Shown piece after piece: positions 39,484-48,446 of a stretch of DNA of 54,894 nt. A program made the position numbers and the translations under genes. The stretch comes from Protaetiibacter sp. (lineage in GTDB: Bacteria; Actinomycetota; Actinomycetes; Actinomycetales; Microbacteriaceae). The DNA lies in contig JASLGG010000049.1 in assembly GCA_030150265.1 (NCBI GenBank), positions 1-54,894 on the forward strand, read 5' to 3'. How positions within the stretch are numbered: position 1 is the stretch's first letter; the number at the start of each line of letters is the position of its first letter. The notes beneath the pieces are model-generated. The model did not search any database. It was not told where the DNA came from and saw nothing but the letters and a program-made list of their open reading frames with translations.

Positions 39484-39759
39484 ATGTCCACCATCGCCGA
39501 GCCGTCGCTCCTCTGGGAGCGCGAGGCCGTCTCGCTGCACGATCAGCTCGCAGCGCGCGGCGTCGTCGACCCCGAGACGGGCGAGCGCTTCACCGTCCGC
39601 CGGATCGATGACGCGATCCAGCTCGCCGTCGAAACCGTCAACGGCCGCGAAGGCTGGCGCATCGCCGACATCTTCGGCCCGACCTGGCGCGTCCTCTCCG
39701 ACGACGTCGCCCGCGCGCTCGGGATCGTCGTCGACGAGCTGGACGGGGTCGAGCCGTGA
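39484..39759 (+). CDS. Hypothetical protein
   Basis: 91 aa. Contains ETGERFTVRRIDDAIQLAVE and DIFGPTWRVLSDD. Leadered from the operator promoter. Function not recognised; first of six small genes placed between terminase and portal. Confidence 0.7.
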   Translation: MSTIAEPSLLWEREAVSLHDQLAARGVVDPETGERFTVRRIDDAIQLAVETVNGREGWRIADIFGPTWRVLSDDVARALGIVVDELDGVEP

Positions 39760-40136
39760 GCGGCTTCGCGCTCGACGGCTGGGGCCTCGTCGGCGCGCTG
39801 CTCATCGTCGGCGCGTTCTGCCTGCTGATCGGCGCTGCGCTCGGGTACTTCACCGCATCGACCGACCTGCAGCAGGAGCGTGCGAACGCCTGGGAGCGCG
39901 GCTTCCGGGATCTGCGCGGCGCGGTCGAGCGCACCTGGATCCCGCCGACCACGCTGCTCGCCAAGGTCCGCAACCCGTACCTGAAGCGCCCGCTCGCGCC
40001 CGAGCCGCCGCACCTGGTCATCCCGACGCCGGATCTCCTCTCGGCCGATCAGGCCCGCACCAATGCTCGCGCGCTCTTTGACCAGGACGCGCCGACCGAG
40101 GCCGCTCGCGCGATCGAGCTGCGGGGTGACGACTGA
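39756..40136 (+). CDS. Membrane-anchored hypothetical protein
   Basis: 126 aa, GTG start (GTGA overlap). One N-terminal transmembrane segment (LVGALLIVGAFCLLIGAALG), then a soluble tail. Function not recognised. Confidence 0.7.
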   Translation: MSGFALDGWGLVGALLIVGAFCLLIGAALGYFTASTDLQQERANAWERGFRDLRGAVERTWIPPTTLLAKVRNPYLKRPLAPEPPHLVIPTPDLLSADQARTNARALFDQDAPTEAARAIELRGDD

Positions 40137-40354
40137 TGCGCGCCGAGGATCTGCGCCTGGTCGCGCTCGTGCTCCTCGCCTGCGCGGCGGTGGCGATCGC
40201 CGGTGACGTGATGCTCTGGCTCATGGGCACGCCGCTGGTCTGGCTCGTCATCGTCGCGATCGCGGCGCTGTTCTATGTGAGCTTCGCGCTCCTGCTCATC
40301 GCTCAGGCTCGCCGCCTCGAGCGCCGCCTCCTCAGCCGAATCGAGAACCTGTGA
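40136..40354 (+). CDS. Small two-helix membrane protein
   Basis: 72 aa. Two transmembrane helices (LVALVLLACAAVAIAG and VWLVIVAIAALFYVSFALLL) and a basic tail. Its size and topology resemble holins, but the position is outside the lysis cassette. Function not recognised. Confidence 0.7.
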   Translation: MRAEDLRLVALVLLACAAVAIAGDVMLWLMGTPLVWLVIVAIAALFYVSFALLLIAQARRLERRLLSRIENL

Positions 40355-40734
40355 ACCTCTCCCGCCTCGCGCTCGTCGCGATCGCCACCGCACGCCTCAC
40401 CCGCTTCATCACCACCGACCACCTCGGCGAGTGGTACATCGTCGGCCCGCTCAAGCGCTGGGCGTGGCGCAAGAGCGGCGTCGGCTATACGCCCTCCGAG
40501 ATCGGCGAGCGGGTCGAGGCGGTGCCGACTCCGCCGCACTATGGCGGCTGGCGCGCTCGGCTCGTGAAGGGCCTTGACTGCCCGTTCTGCGTCGGCTTCT
40601 GGATCGGCGCGCTCGTGCTGCTCGGCGAGGTCGTGACCCGCCGGTGGCGGCCGCTGCGCGCGGTGTGGACCTTCGCGCTCGGCGCGCTCGGGCTGAACTA
40701 CGCCGTGGGCCACGTCTCCTCGAGGATCGACTGA
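40351..40734 (+). CDS. DUF1360-family membrane protein
   Basis: 127 aa. RLTRFITTD near the N-terminus and GLDCPFCVGFWIG in the second half are the hallmark motifs of DUF1360, a small membrane family of unknown role that is common in phages. Hydrophobic segments flank both motifs. ATGA overlap with the previous gene. Confidence 0.8.
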   Translation: MNLSRLALVAIATARLTRFITTDHLGEWYIVGPLKRWAWRKSGVGYTPSEIGERVEAVPTPPHYGGWRARLVKGLDCPFCVGFWIGALVLLGEVVTRRWRPLRAVWTFALGALGLNYAVGHVSSRID

Positions 40735-40925
40735 TGCGCACCACGGCCCAGCTCCGAAAGCTCTTCTCGATCGCCAAGCGCCGCCCCGACCTGCGCTGGC
40801 CCGGCTACGACGTCGCGTGCCTCGTCGACGGCTGCGGCTGGACGTCTCTCGCGTGGGACTACCGGCGTAACGCGCTCGCCGCGGGCTACAAGCACGCCGT
40901 CGAGCACGACGAGGCGGTGTCGTGA
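40734..40925 (+). CDS. Small zinc-finger-like protein
   Basis: 63 aa. CLVDGCGWTS... YKHAVEH has a C-x4-C...H-x3-H spacing. TGATG overlap with the previous gene. Function not recognised. Confidence 0.65.
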   Translation: MRTTAQLRKLFSIAKRRPDLRWPGYDVACLVDGCGWTSLAWDYRRNALAAGYKHAVEHDEAVS

Positions 40926-41149
40926 TGCGCTTCCTGCTCGGCTTCGTCTCCGGCGTCGCGGCCGCGTGGGCCGCTCTCGCGATCTGGCAGCGCGTGCCGC
41001 CGCTCGGGCCGGTCGACGCGGCCGACGAGGACGTCTGGGAGCCGCGCCGCGGCGATCGCCGCCCCGGCTTCGACGACTCGGTCGCGCTCGAGCGGCCGGA
41101 CGTCTCCGGCGTCTTCCGCGACGTGCGCGGCGGCTTCGGCTCGCCCTGA
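40925..41149 (+). CDS. Small membrane-anchored protein
   Basis: 74 aa from ATG 40925 (GTG 40922 possible). N-terminal hydrophobic helix (FLLGFVSGVAAAWAALAIW), then an acidic/basic tail. Function not recognised. Confidence 0.65.
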   Translation: MRFLLGFVSGVAAAWAALAIWQRVPPLGPVDAADEDVWEPRRGDRRPGFDDSVALERPDVSGVFRDVRGGFGSP

Positions 41150-41150
41150 T

Positions 41151-41181
41151 CCTCGCCGCATGCGAGGCGACGTGCGATACT
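41151..41181 (+). promoter_or_regulatory. Hairpin and portal promoter
   Basis: Short hairpin CCTCGC-N5-GCGAGG (41151-41167) followed by -10 GATACT (41176-41181). ATG 41189 comes 7 nt later, so the portal mRNA is probably leaderless. No operator copy. Confidence 0.5.
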
Positions 41182-41188
41182 GGGCGGC

Positions 41189-42982
41189 ATGACGTCGCCC
41201 TCTCCCGCAGATCTCCCCGACATGCGCTCGCTGGTCCCGCCGGATCGGCGTCCGCAGGACGCGCTGCCGCTCAGTGGCGGGCTGACGCAGCGGCCGCGTC
41301 CGCTCGGGCTGACCGCCTCGGCGCAGCGGCTCACGTCGACCAACATCGCGGGCGGCGCGAATCGAGCCGGGAAGACCAGCGAGTGGCAGGCCGACGCCTG
41401 GGATATGTACGACCTCATCGGCGAGCAGCGCTTCCTGGCAAACACCCTTGCCGGTCGCGCCTCTCAGGCTCGGCTCTACGTCGGCCGCCTCCCCTCCGAC
41501 GACCCGCTCGCCGAGCCGGAGCCGCTGGACGATCCGGTGCTGCAGGGCATGCTCGACTCGATCGGCAAGGCCGCCACCGGGCGGGCGCAGCTCGTGCTCC
41601 GCATGGTGATGAACTACTTCATCGCGGGCGAGGGCTACCTCGTCGGCTTCCCGCCGCAGATCCTCGCGAAGGCCCGCGGCGAATCCTCCCCGCTCCCCCT
41701 GCAGCGCGGCGATGTGCTCATGACCGACCTCGAGTGGCGCGTGCTCTCCGTCGCCGAGCTGAAGTACAAGACCGAGAAGACGGTCGAGGTCATGCTCGCC
41801 GAAACCGGCGGGAAGAAGTTCGAGGTCGCCGTCGACGACCTGTACGTCATCCGCTCGTGGCGGCCGCACCCGCAGAAGGCCTGGCAGGCCGACTCGCCCA
41901 CTCGCTCCTCGCTGCCGGTGCTGCGCGAGCTGGTCGGCCTCACCATGTCGATCGGCGCTTCCGTCGACTCGCGCCTCGCCGGTGCGGGCGTGTTCATCGT
42001 CCCCGACTCGGCGCGTAAGGCGATGCTCCGCGCGATGGGCGAATCCGAGGACTCCGCCGACGACCCTCTCGCCGACGCGCTGATCGAGGCCATGTCGGCG
42101 GCGATCCAGGACCGCTCCTCGGCGGCGTCGTTCACGCCGCTCGTGCTCACCGTTCCCGACGAATCTGAGCCGCACTTCCGGCACATCACCTTCGACAAGA
42201 ACTTCGACAAGGAGATGCGGCCGCTGCGCGAGGAGGCGATCCGGCGCGTGGCCCTCGGCCAGGATGCGCCGCCCGAGCTGCTGCTCGGCGTCGGCGGCAT
42301 GAATCACTGGGGCGCGTGGCTCGTGCGCGAGGACGTCGTCACCACGCACCTCGAGCCGCCGCTCGCGCTCTTCTGCGACTCGCTGACCACGCAGTACCTC
42401 CGCCCGCTCATGGAGGCGCTCGGCTACTCCGCCGAGGAGATCGACGACACCGTCGTCTGGTATGACGTCTCGCACATGATCGTGCGCCCGAACCGCGGCA
42501 CCGACGCGCAGGCGATCTACGACAAGGGCGAACTCTCCGGCGAGGCACTGCGCCGCGAGAACGGCTTTGACGAGAACGACGCGCCGCCCGTCATCGGTCA
42601 GCCCGACCCGGCGGTCGACCTCGCGCTGCAGCTCGTCGCGCAGGCCCCGTCACTCATGCAGGCTCCGGGCCTCCCGGCGATCGTCGAGCAGATCCGTGCG
42701 GTGCAGTCGGGCGACACCGAGGCCGCGGCGGATCTCGTCGAGGCCGGTGGCACCGGCGAAGAAGACCCGGCCGAGGCGGATGCCGCGGTGGCCGAGGGCG
42801 AGTCGTCGTCCGACTCCTCCAGCTCCGACGATGGGCCTCCCGCCACCTCTGACGCCGATGCCGCGCCACCTGCGATCACCGCATCCGCCGTGCGCGGTGC
42901 TCGTCGCGATGGCGCGGTGACTGAGGCGGCGATCGCTGGCCGCCTCGAAGAGCAGGCCGAGGACGAGGAGGACTCCGAGTGA
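41189..42982 (+). CDS. Portal protein
   Basis: 597 aa. Portal proteins form the dodecameric DNA gate of the head. Position after terminase and before MuF/protease, and the motifs YFIAGEGYLVG, WRPHPQKAWQADSP and ELLLGVGGMNHWGAWLVREDVV, are typical for actinophage portals. The last 120 residues are Ala/Asp/Glu/Ser-rich and probably disordered. Overlaps the next gene (GTGA). Confidence 0.88.
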   Translation: MTSPSPADLPDMRSLVPPDRRPQDALPLSGGLTQRPRPLGLTASAQRLTSTNIAGGANRAGKTSEWQADAWDMYDLIGEQRFLANTLAGRASQARLYVGRLPSDDPLAEPEPLDDPVLQGMLDSIGKAATGRAQLVLRMVMNYFIAGEGYLVGFPPQILAKARGESSPLPLQRGDVLMTDLEWRVLSVAELKYKTEKTVEVMLAETGGKKFEVAVDDLYVIRSWRPHPQKAWQADSPTRSSLPVLRELVGLTMSIGASVDSRLAGAGVFIVPDSARKAMLRAMGESEDSADDPLADALIEAMSAAIQDRSSAASFTPLVLTVPDESEPHFRHITFDKNFDKEMRPLREEAIRRVALGQDAPPELLLGVGGMNHWGAWLVREDVVTTHLEPPLALFCDSLTTQYLRPLMEALGYSAEEIDDTVVWYDVSHMIVRPNRGTDAQAIYDKGELSGEALRRENGFDENDAPPVIGQPDPAVDLALQLVAQAPSLMQAPGLPAIVEQIRAVQSGDTEAAADLVEAGGTGEEDPAEADAAVAEGESSSDSSSSDDGPPATSDADAAPPAITASAVRGARRDGAVTEAAIAGRLEEQAEDEEDSE

Positions 42983-43440
42983 CCGTGCGTGAAATCCCCG
43001 GCCCCTGCCCGGTGTGCGGTGCCGTCTCGATCGCTCCCGCCGTGCAGCGCTCGACGCTGCTCGCGGTCTGCAGCGTGCTCACCGTGAAGGCCCTTGAGAA
43101 GCTCGGCAATCACATGCTCCGTCACGGCTCGTCGCGGTCGATGCACCGCGAGCTGGGCGCGGTGCCGCGTCACGAGGCGCATACCCTCTGGCGCGCCTCG
43201 CCCGAGCAGGTCGACCGCGCCCTGACCGGCGCGTGGGACGTCATCCCGGCACTGCTGTCCGACCTCGGCTGCTCCGGCGTCTCCGAGCGTCAGGTGCGCG
43301 CGATGCTCTCCGACTACGTGCACGACCTCGCCCGCGCGATGGCCCCGCATTCGGTCGAGGCTCTGCAGGGTTACTTCCACCGGCTCGGCCTCCCGGTCTA
43401 CCTCGAGCACGACCACCTCGCCGCCGTGCGGGCGGTGTGA
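42979..43440 (+). CDS. Hypothetical protein with CxxC motif between portal and MuF
   Basis: 153 aa, GTG start. CPVCG at the N-terminus, then helical. Found within the head operon and coupled to both neighbours by 4-nt overlaps, so a head assembly role is likely but unproven. Confidence 0.7.
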   Translation: MTVREIPGPCPVCGAVSIAPAVQRSTLLAVCSVLTVKALEKLGNHMLRHGSSRSMHRELGAVPRHEAHTLWRASPEQVDRALTGAWDVIPALLSDLGCSGVSERQVRAMLSDYVHDLARAMAPHSVEALQGYFHRLGLPVYLEHDHLAAVRAV

Positions 43441-44252
43441 TCGTGGCCGCGCGCTTCCCGCTGCCGACGGACCTCTCCCGCGAGGAGCTGGCCTCGCCCG
43501 GCGCTGCCGTCGAGCGGATCGCCCGTCTCGAGGCGGCTGTCGAGCGCGTCTTCTCCGGCGTGCTGCGCGACTTCCTCGGCGCGGTGGCCGACCTCGCCGT
43601 GCGCGACGGCGCGGCGCTCACGCTCGGCGGCGTCTGGCTCGAGTGGTCGCAGCGCTTCGGTGCCGCGATCGCCGAGCTGCCACCTGTCGCGGGCGCGTGG
43701 CTCTCCTCGGCGATCGCCGAGAGCGAGATCCCGGATGCGGCGTACGACTCCGCGCTCGCGGTGCTCAGCGCTGCCCAGGCCGAAGGCTGGTCGGCCCGCA
43801 CGCGCGACGATCAGCTCCGGCTTGCCCTTCGGCCCACCGAGGGCGAGACGTCGCTTCTCGCGGCCGCCTCGCGCCGCGGGCCGCGGCACGGCGCGCGCTG
43901 GGATGAGCTGGACGTCGGCGGTATGAGCTTCATGGATCGGATGAAGCGCGACGCGCGTACTGCCGTCACCGGCCTCGACGGCATCCTGACCTCCTCCGCG
44001 CTGCGCGACCAGGGCTTCACTCGCAAGCGCTGGGTCACCCGCCACGACGCGAAGGTGCGTGAGACGCATCGCGAGGCCGAAGGCGAAACCGTGCCGCTCG
44101 ACCAGCCCTTCATCGTCGGCGGCTATCCGCTGATGTATCCGGGCGAGCGCGGCGCTCCTCCGGCGCTCGTGATCAACTGCCGATGCACGATGGTCGGCAC
44201 CCGCTGGCGCGCTCGCGGATCCTTCCCGCAGGGCCGCGGCCTCGTGCCGTAG
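43437..44252 (+). CDS. MuF-like head morphogenesis protein
   Basis: 271 aa, GTG start overlapping the previous stop (GTG 43443 also possible). N-terminal helix-rich region; C-terminal MuF-type signature WVTRHDAKVRETHREAEGE, LDQPFIVGGYPLMYPGE and the NCRCTM ending. MuF proteins enter the procapsid with the portal. Protein is short for the family. Confidence 0.8.
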   Translation: MIVAARFPLPTDLSREELASPGAAVERIARLEAAVERVFSGVLRDFLGAVADLAVRDGAALTLGGVWLEWSQRFGAAIAELPPVAGAWLSSAIAESEIPDAAYDSALAVLSAAQAEGWSARTRDDQLRLALRPTEGETSLLAAASRRGPRHGARWDELDVGGMSFMDRMKRDARTAVTGLDGILTSSALRDQGFTRKRWVTRHDAKVRETHREAEGETVPLDQPFIVGGYPLMYPGERGAPPALVINCRCTMVGTRWRARGSFPQGRGLVP

Positions 44253-44287
44253 ATCCGGCGTTCCTGGTCGCTCGACGATCGGCGGGG

Positions 44288-44293
44288 TATCCT
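44288..44293 (+). promoter_or_regulatory. Protease gene -10 box
   Basis: TATCCT 6 nt before ATG 44300, giving a leaderless start. Same TATCCT hexamer occurs at 50893-50898. No operator copy or clear -35. Confidence 0.5.
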
Positions 44294-44299
44294 ACCCGC

Positions 44300-45880
44300 A
44301 TGCGCACTCCTCACCGCTCCCGCCTCGCCCTCGCGGCCTCGACCTTCCGCAGCCTCGCTCCCGCCGAGGCCCGACCGGAGGCCGACGCGGGTCCGCCTCG
44401 CTCGCTCTGGTCCGGCCCGATCGGCTTCGAGGGCCTGCTCACCGGCGACGGTCGCCTGATCGAGCGCGGCGCGCTGACGTGGCCCGCCGACCTCTCCGTC
44501 GACGAGCCGCTTGACTTCCGCTACGTCTCCGAGGACGTCGGCTTCCATGACGGCGCGGTCGTCGTCGGCCACATCACCGCGCTCGAGCGCATCCCGCTCG
44601 AGGAGGCGCAGGCCCGGCTCGAAGCTCTCGGCCGGGCGCGCATGGATCTCGAAGGCGAGGTCGACGTCATCTGGGCGCAGGGCGACATCGTGCTCGACTC
44701 CGAGATCGCCGAATCGGCCGCTGCCGCTCTTGCCGACAAGCGCGCCCGCGGCGTCTCGATGGACCTGGACGCGATCGTCTGGGAAGCTCGGGTGCGCGCG
44801 GATATCGTCGCCGAGCAGGACGAATTCATGGAGGCCATGCTCAACGAGGGCGAGGACTCCGACTGGACCCCGCCCGAGCGCCGCGAGGTCGACGGCTATG
44901 TCGTCGTCGAGGAGGGTCGCCCCGACGACTCGATCATGGTCATGGTCGAGGCCGAGCTGCGCACCGCCACCGGCGTCTCGGTGCCCGCCTTCTCCGAGGC
45001 GCTCATCGGCATCATCGAGGCGGGCGACCTGATCGACCCCGAAGAGGCCGACGACGCTGCGCGCGAATCCGAGCCGGTCGACGCGGACGCGGATGCCGAA
45101 GACGACGCGCTCGTGGCCGGGGCCGCTCCCGTCGCCCCGCCTGCGGCGTGGTTCGCCAACCCGCGACTGGATGGGCCGACTCCGCTGACCGTGACCGCCG
45201 ACGGCCGCGTGTTCGGTCACGCCGCGACCTTCGACCAGTGCCACGTCGCCTCCCCCGCCGGTGAGGGCGTCTGCGTGCTCGCGCCGCGCTCGGCGACGTC
45301 GTATGCGAAGTTCCACCTCGGCTCGCTCGTGACCGACGAGGGCGAGACGATCTCGGTCGGCAAGATCACGATGGGCACCGGTCACGCCGGGCCGCGCCTG
45401 CGCTCGGCCGCCGCGACCGCCCACTACGACGACACCGGCACGGCGGTGGCCGATGTGCGCGCGGGCGAGGACCAGTTCGGCATCTGGCTCGCCGGTGCTC
45501 TGCGTCCCGACGTGACCGAGGAGCAGGTGCGCGCGCTGCGCGCCTCGCCCATCTCCGGCGACTGGCGCAAGGTCGACGGCAACCTCGAGCTGGTCGCGGC
45601 GCTGGCCGTCAACGTCCCCGGCTTCCCGGTCATCCCGCGTCCGCAGGGCATGGTCGCCTCGGGCGGCCTGACCTCGCTCGTCGCGACCGGCATCGTGCTC
45701 GAGCAGCCGCATGTCGACGAGGCTCCCGCCGCTCTCGGCGGCCTGGACCCCGAGCACGTCGCCGCGCTGCAGCGCCTCGCCCAGCGCGAGATCGAATCCG
45801 AGCGCCGGGCGAACCGCTCGCGCGTCGAAGGCTTCCGCAACCGCACCCGCGTCGCGGCGTTCGCCGCGCGCCGATCCTGA
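44300..45880 (+). CDS. Capsid maturation protease
   Basis: 526 aa. Position between MuF and capsid genes fits. N-terminal core starts like a prohead protease (GFEGLLTGDGRLIERGALTW), followed by an acidic, Ala-rich insert (about 245-280) and FGHAATFDQCH, which may hold catalytic His. A large C-terminal part has SGDWRKVDGNLELVAALAVNVPGF, a pattern of phage proteases. Predicted leaderless. Confidence 0.82.
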   Translation: MRTPHRSRLALAASTFRSLAPAEARPEADAGPPRSLWSGPIGFEGLLTGDGRLIERGALTWPADLSVDEPLDFRYVSEDVGFHDGAVVVGHITALERIPLEEAQARLEALGRARMDLEGEVDVIWAQGDIVLDSEIAESAAAALADKRARGVSMDLDAIVWEARVRADIVAEQDEFMEAMLNEGEDSDWTPPERREVDGYVVVEEGRPDDSIMVMVEAELRTATGVSVPAFSEALIGIIEAGDLIDPEEADDAARESEPVDADADAEDDALVAGAAPVAPPAAWFANPRLDGPTPLTVTADGRVFGHAATFDQCHVASPAGEGVCVLAPRSATSYAKFHLGSLVTDEGETISVGKITMGTGHAGPRLRSAAATAHYDDTGTAVADVRAGEDQFGIWLAGALRPDVTEEQVRALRASPISGDWRKVDGNLELVAALAVNVPGFPVIPRPQGMVASGGLTSLVATGIVLEQPHVDEAPAALGGLDPEHVAALQRLAQREIESERRANRSRVEGFRNRTRVAAFAARRS

Positions 45881-45891
45881 AAGGCTCCATC

Positions 45892-46059
45892 ATGGGATGC
45901 TCCTGCTCCAAGAAGGCCCAGCCGACCGGCTTCGCCAAGTCCGCCGCGCCGTCGACCGAGCGCACCGGCGCTCAGGCCACGCAGCGCTCCGGCGCGTCGT
46001 CCGTCCCCGGCGCGGTGTCCGCTCCGCTGCGCTCCGTCTCCCCGACCGGCTCGCGCTGA
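45892..46059 (+). CDS. Small Cys-rich head-operon protein
   Basis: 55 aa starting MGCSCSKKAQPTGF, otherwise Ser/Thr/Ala/Arg-rich. Similar short MGC-starting proteins between protease and capsid are, in my recollection, common in actinophages; function unknown. GAAAGG lies 7 nt upstream. TGATG overlap with the next gene. Confidence 0.68.
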   Translation: MGCSCSKKAQPTGFAKSAAPSTERTGAQATQRSGASSVPGAVSAPLRSVSPTGSR

Positions 46060-46268
46060 TGGCTGTCGCGCTGCCTCCGACGCTGAACGTGCGGCTGCTC
46101 ATCGCGGTCGGCGACGGCGAGCCGGTGGAGCTGGGCGTGCTCGAGGCTCCCGGCGTGAAGACGCGGCCGCTCCCGGACGGTCAGCCCGGCGTCGAGCTGG
46201 TCTTCCGTCCGCGCCGGTGGCGACGCTCTCTCCGGCGCTTCCTGCGCGCTGCAGCTCGGGCGGTGTGA
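46059..46268 (+). CDS. Small hypothetical head-operon protein
   Basis: 69 aa, beta-like N-terminus (TLNVRLLIAVGDGEPVELG) and very basic C-terminus (RPRRWRRSLRRFLRAA). Function not recognised. Confidence 0.65.
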   Translation: MAVALPPTLNVRLLIAVGDGEPVELGVLEAPGVKTRPLPDGQPGVELVFRPRRWRRSLRRFLRAAARAV

Positions 46269-46459
46269 CCGTGGCCGCCCCTCGCCTCGAACGTCCCGAC
46301 CTGCGCGTCATGGACGCCTATCCGGGCGAGCACTACCCGGTCGAGGTCGACGTCATCGTGGGCGAGATGGTCGGCGGCCGCCCGATCGAAACCGGGCGCG
46401 AGCGGCAGCTCCGCTGCGGCTGCACCGACTCGCTCGAGAACGACTGGTCGCACGGCTGA
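46265..46459 (+). CDS. Small hypothetical head-operon protein
   Basis: 64 aa, GTG start overlapping the previous stop (GTGA). Contains RQLRCGCTD. Followed by a terminator-promoter element. Function not recognised. Confidence 0.65.
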   Translation: MTVAAPRLERPDLRVMDAYPGEHYPVEVDVIVGEMVGGRPIETGRERQLRCGCTDSLENDWSHG

Positions 46460-46475
46460 CCGTGCGCGCGACGCG

Positions 46476-46523
46476 CCGCCCCGGAGACTGGCTTCTTGCC
46501 TCTCCGGGGCGGTGTGCTATTCT
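46476..46523 (+). promoter_or_regulatory. Terminator hairpin overlapping major capsid promoter
   Basis: Perfect 12-bp stem (46476-46487 with 46501-46512, 13-nt loop) for termination. Its right arm overlaps a promoter: -35 TTGCCT (46496-46501), 16-nt spacer, -10 TATTCT (46518-46523). A 60-nt leader with GGAGG precedes ATG 46591. No operator copy. Confidence 0.7.
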
Positions 46524-46590
46524 CGCCGCATAATCGGTTGATGGCGCACCCGGCCTGGCCTCCTAGGTTTCTCGATCCCCGGAGGATGAA

Positions 46591-48444
46591 ATGGGCATCA
46601 CCAAGGTCGGCCGCCGCCGTCCCTCTGTCGCCACGCTGGCGATGTACTTCGACGACCAGAGCGGTTCCGACGAGCTGGTCATCCCCGAAGACCTCTCGAC
46701 CCTCTCCGATGAGGATCTGGCCGCTCTCGCGACGCAGGCCCGCGAGGCCTTCGACGCCGCGTACGGCGACGGCCAGAACCTCTCCGACGAGGTGTACCAG
46801 GCGCTCGCCTCCCTCACCGAGGGCATCGAGGCGCTGCAGGCCGAGACGGACTCCCGCGCGTCGGCTGCCGCCGAGCGCGCCGAGGCCGCGGCCGCTCTCG
46901 CCGCTCGCGTCCGCCCCGCCGAGAACGCCGACGCCGGTGACGCCGACGCCGAGGGCGACGCGGATGCCGCCGACGCCGAGGAGGGCGACGGCGATGCCGA
47001 CGCCTCCGAGGACGCCGACGCCGAGCAGCCCGACGCGGTGACCGCTTCCGCCGGTCGCGGCGAGACGCGCATCTCGCTCTCCTCGGTGCGCCGCACCCCG
47101 GCTCCCGCTCCCGCCGAGCGCGAGGGTGCCGAGCCGCAGCTCGCCGACTTCATGGTCGCCTCGGGCGAGGGCCTGGGCGTCGCGGTCGGCACCGGCATCG
47201 ACATGCTCGGTGCGGGCACCGCCCTCAACCGCCGACTGGGAACCTTCAACCAGTCGCAGTACGCCTCCGCCAACAAGATGCAGCGGCACGTCCGCGAGCA
47301 GCACGGTCTGCTCGCGATCAACCGCCCCATCCCCGAGGATCTGCAGATCCAGAACAACGACCCGCAGCACATCCGCGAGGTCTTCGACCGGGCGGGCGAC
47401 GAGACGCGCCTCGAGGCGGGTTCCCTCGTCGCGGCCGGTGGCTGGTGCGCTCCGTCCGAGGTCATCTATGACCTGGTCGACGGCGGCGAGTCGCGCGACG
47501 GCCTGCTCTCCCTCCCGGAGATCGGCGCTCCCCGCGGCGGCGTGTCGTTCACGACCGGCGTCGACTTCGCGGAGATCTTCGCGGGCTTCGCGGCTCGCGA
47601 GATCGGCTTCTCCTTCACCGAGGAGCAGGACGTCGCTGGCGAGTACGCTCCCGGCGCGACCCCGACCGACCCCAACGTGGTCGGCCCGAAGCCGTGCTAC
47701 CGGGTCGAGTGCCCGCCGTTCGAGGAGTACCGCCTTGACGTCGACGGCCTCTGCATCCAGTCCGGCCTCCTCGCCGCTCGCGGCTATCCCGAGGTGCTCG
47801 CCGACACCGTGCGCAAGGCGCTGATCGCTCACGACCACTACGTGAACGGCAAGCAGATCGCGCAGATGGCTGCGGGTTCGACGGCGGTCACCCTGCCCGC
47901 CACCCAGGCCGGTACGGCTGCGCCGGTCCTCACCGCGATCGAGCTGCAGGTGGAGCACTACCGCTACGCCCGCCGCCTCGGCCGCGGCACGACCCTCGAG
48001 GCGATCTTCCCGTTCTGGATCCGTGGTGCGATCCGCTCCGACCTGTCGCGTCGCCTCGGCGTCGACCTGCTCTCGGTGCCGGACTCCCGCATCGACGGCT
48101 GGTTCCGCGAGCGCGGCATCAACCCGCAGTTCGTCTACAACTGGCAGGCCCTCGACGCGAGCGCAGCCACCGCGTTCACCGCGTGGCCGACCACGGTGTC
48201 CTTCCTGCTCTACTCGGCGGGCACCTGGATCAAGGGCGTGTCGGACATCATCACGCTCGACACGATCTACGACTCGATGCTGCTCGGCAACAACGACTTC
48301 ACCGCCCTGTTCTCCGAGGAGGGCTGGTTCGTCGCCAAGCGGGGCCAGGACTCGCGCCTGGTCACCACGTCGCTGACCGCCGACGGCGTGACGCACATCG
48401 GTCAGGACATCGCGCACAACGGCACCCTCACCCCGGCGGCCTGA
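46591..48444 (+). CDS. Major capsid protein, hexamer type, with long N-terminal delta/scaffold region
   Basis: 617 aa. Residues 1-160 are helical and then strongly acidic (repeated DAD/DAE units), consistent with a scaffold part removed by the protease. The rest is an HK97-fold capsid protein (EAGSLVAAGGWCAPSEVIYD, LPEIGAPRGGVSFTTGVDF, YEVLADTVRKALIAHD-type and GTTLEAIFPFWIRGAIRSD). Such 'hexamer' capsid proteins pair with a separate pentamer protein, which lies two genes downstream. GGAGG 5 nt before the ATG. Confidence 0.85.
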   Translation: MGITKVGRRRPSVATLAMYFDDQSGSDELVIPEDLSTLSDEDLAALATQAREAFDAAYGDGQNLSDEVYQALASLTEGIEALQAETDSRASAAAERAEAAAALAARVRPAENADAGDADAEGDADAADAEEGDGDADASEDADAEQPDAVTASAGRGETRISLSSVRRTPAPAPAEREGAEPQLADFMVASGEGLGVAVGTGIDMLGAGTALNRRLGTFNQSQYASANKMQRHVREQHGLLAINRPIPEDLQIQNNDPQHIREVFDRAGDETRLEAGSLVAAGGWCAPSEVIYDLVDGGESRDGLLSLPEIGAPRGGVSFTTGVDFAEIFAGFAAREIGFSFTEEQDVAGEYAPGATPTDPNVVGPKPCYRVECPPFEEYRLDVDGLCIQSGLLAARGYPEVLADTVRKALIAHDHYVNGKQIAQMAAGSTAVTLPATQAGTAAPVLTAIELQVEHYRYARRLGRGTTLEAIFPFWIRGAIRSDLSRRLGVDLLSVPDSRIDGWFRERGINPQFVYNWQALDASAATAFTAWPTTVSFLLYSAGTWIKGVSDIITLDTIYDSMLLGNNDFTALFSEEGWFVAKRGQDSRLVTTSLTADGVTHIGQDIAHNGTLTPAA

Positions 48445-48446
48445 TC

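Noticed and set aside
40136..40354. Second holin
   Set aside because: Two short helices fit, but it lies between terminase and portal with other small membrane proteins and has no endolysin next to it.
45892..46059. MGCSCSKK start as an N-myristoylation site
   Set aside because: The motif resembles a eukaryotic acylation signal, but a bacterial phage context makes it meaningless; a Cys-rich head protein is more likely.
46333..48417. 694-codon leftward frame over the capsid gene
   Set aside because: Antisense shadow of the HK97-fold capsid gene, without promoter or ribosome binding site in that direction.
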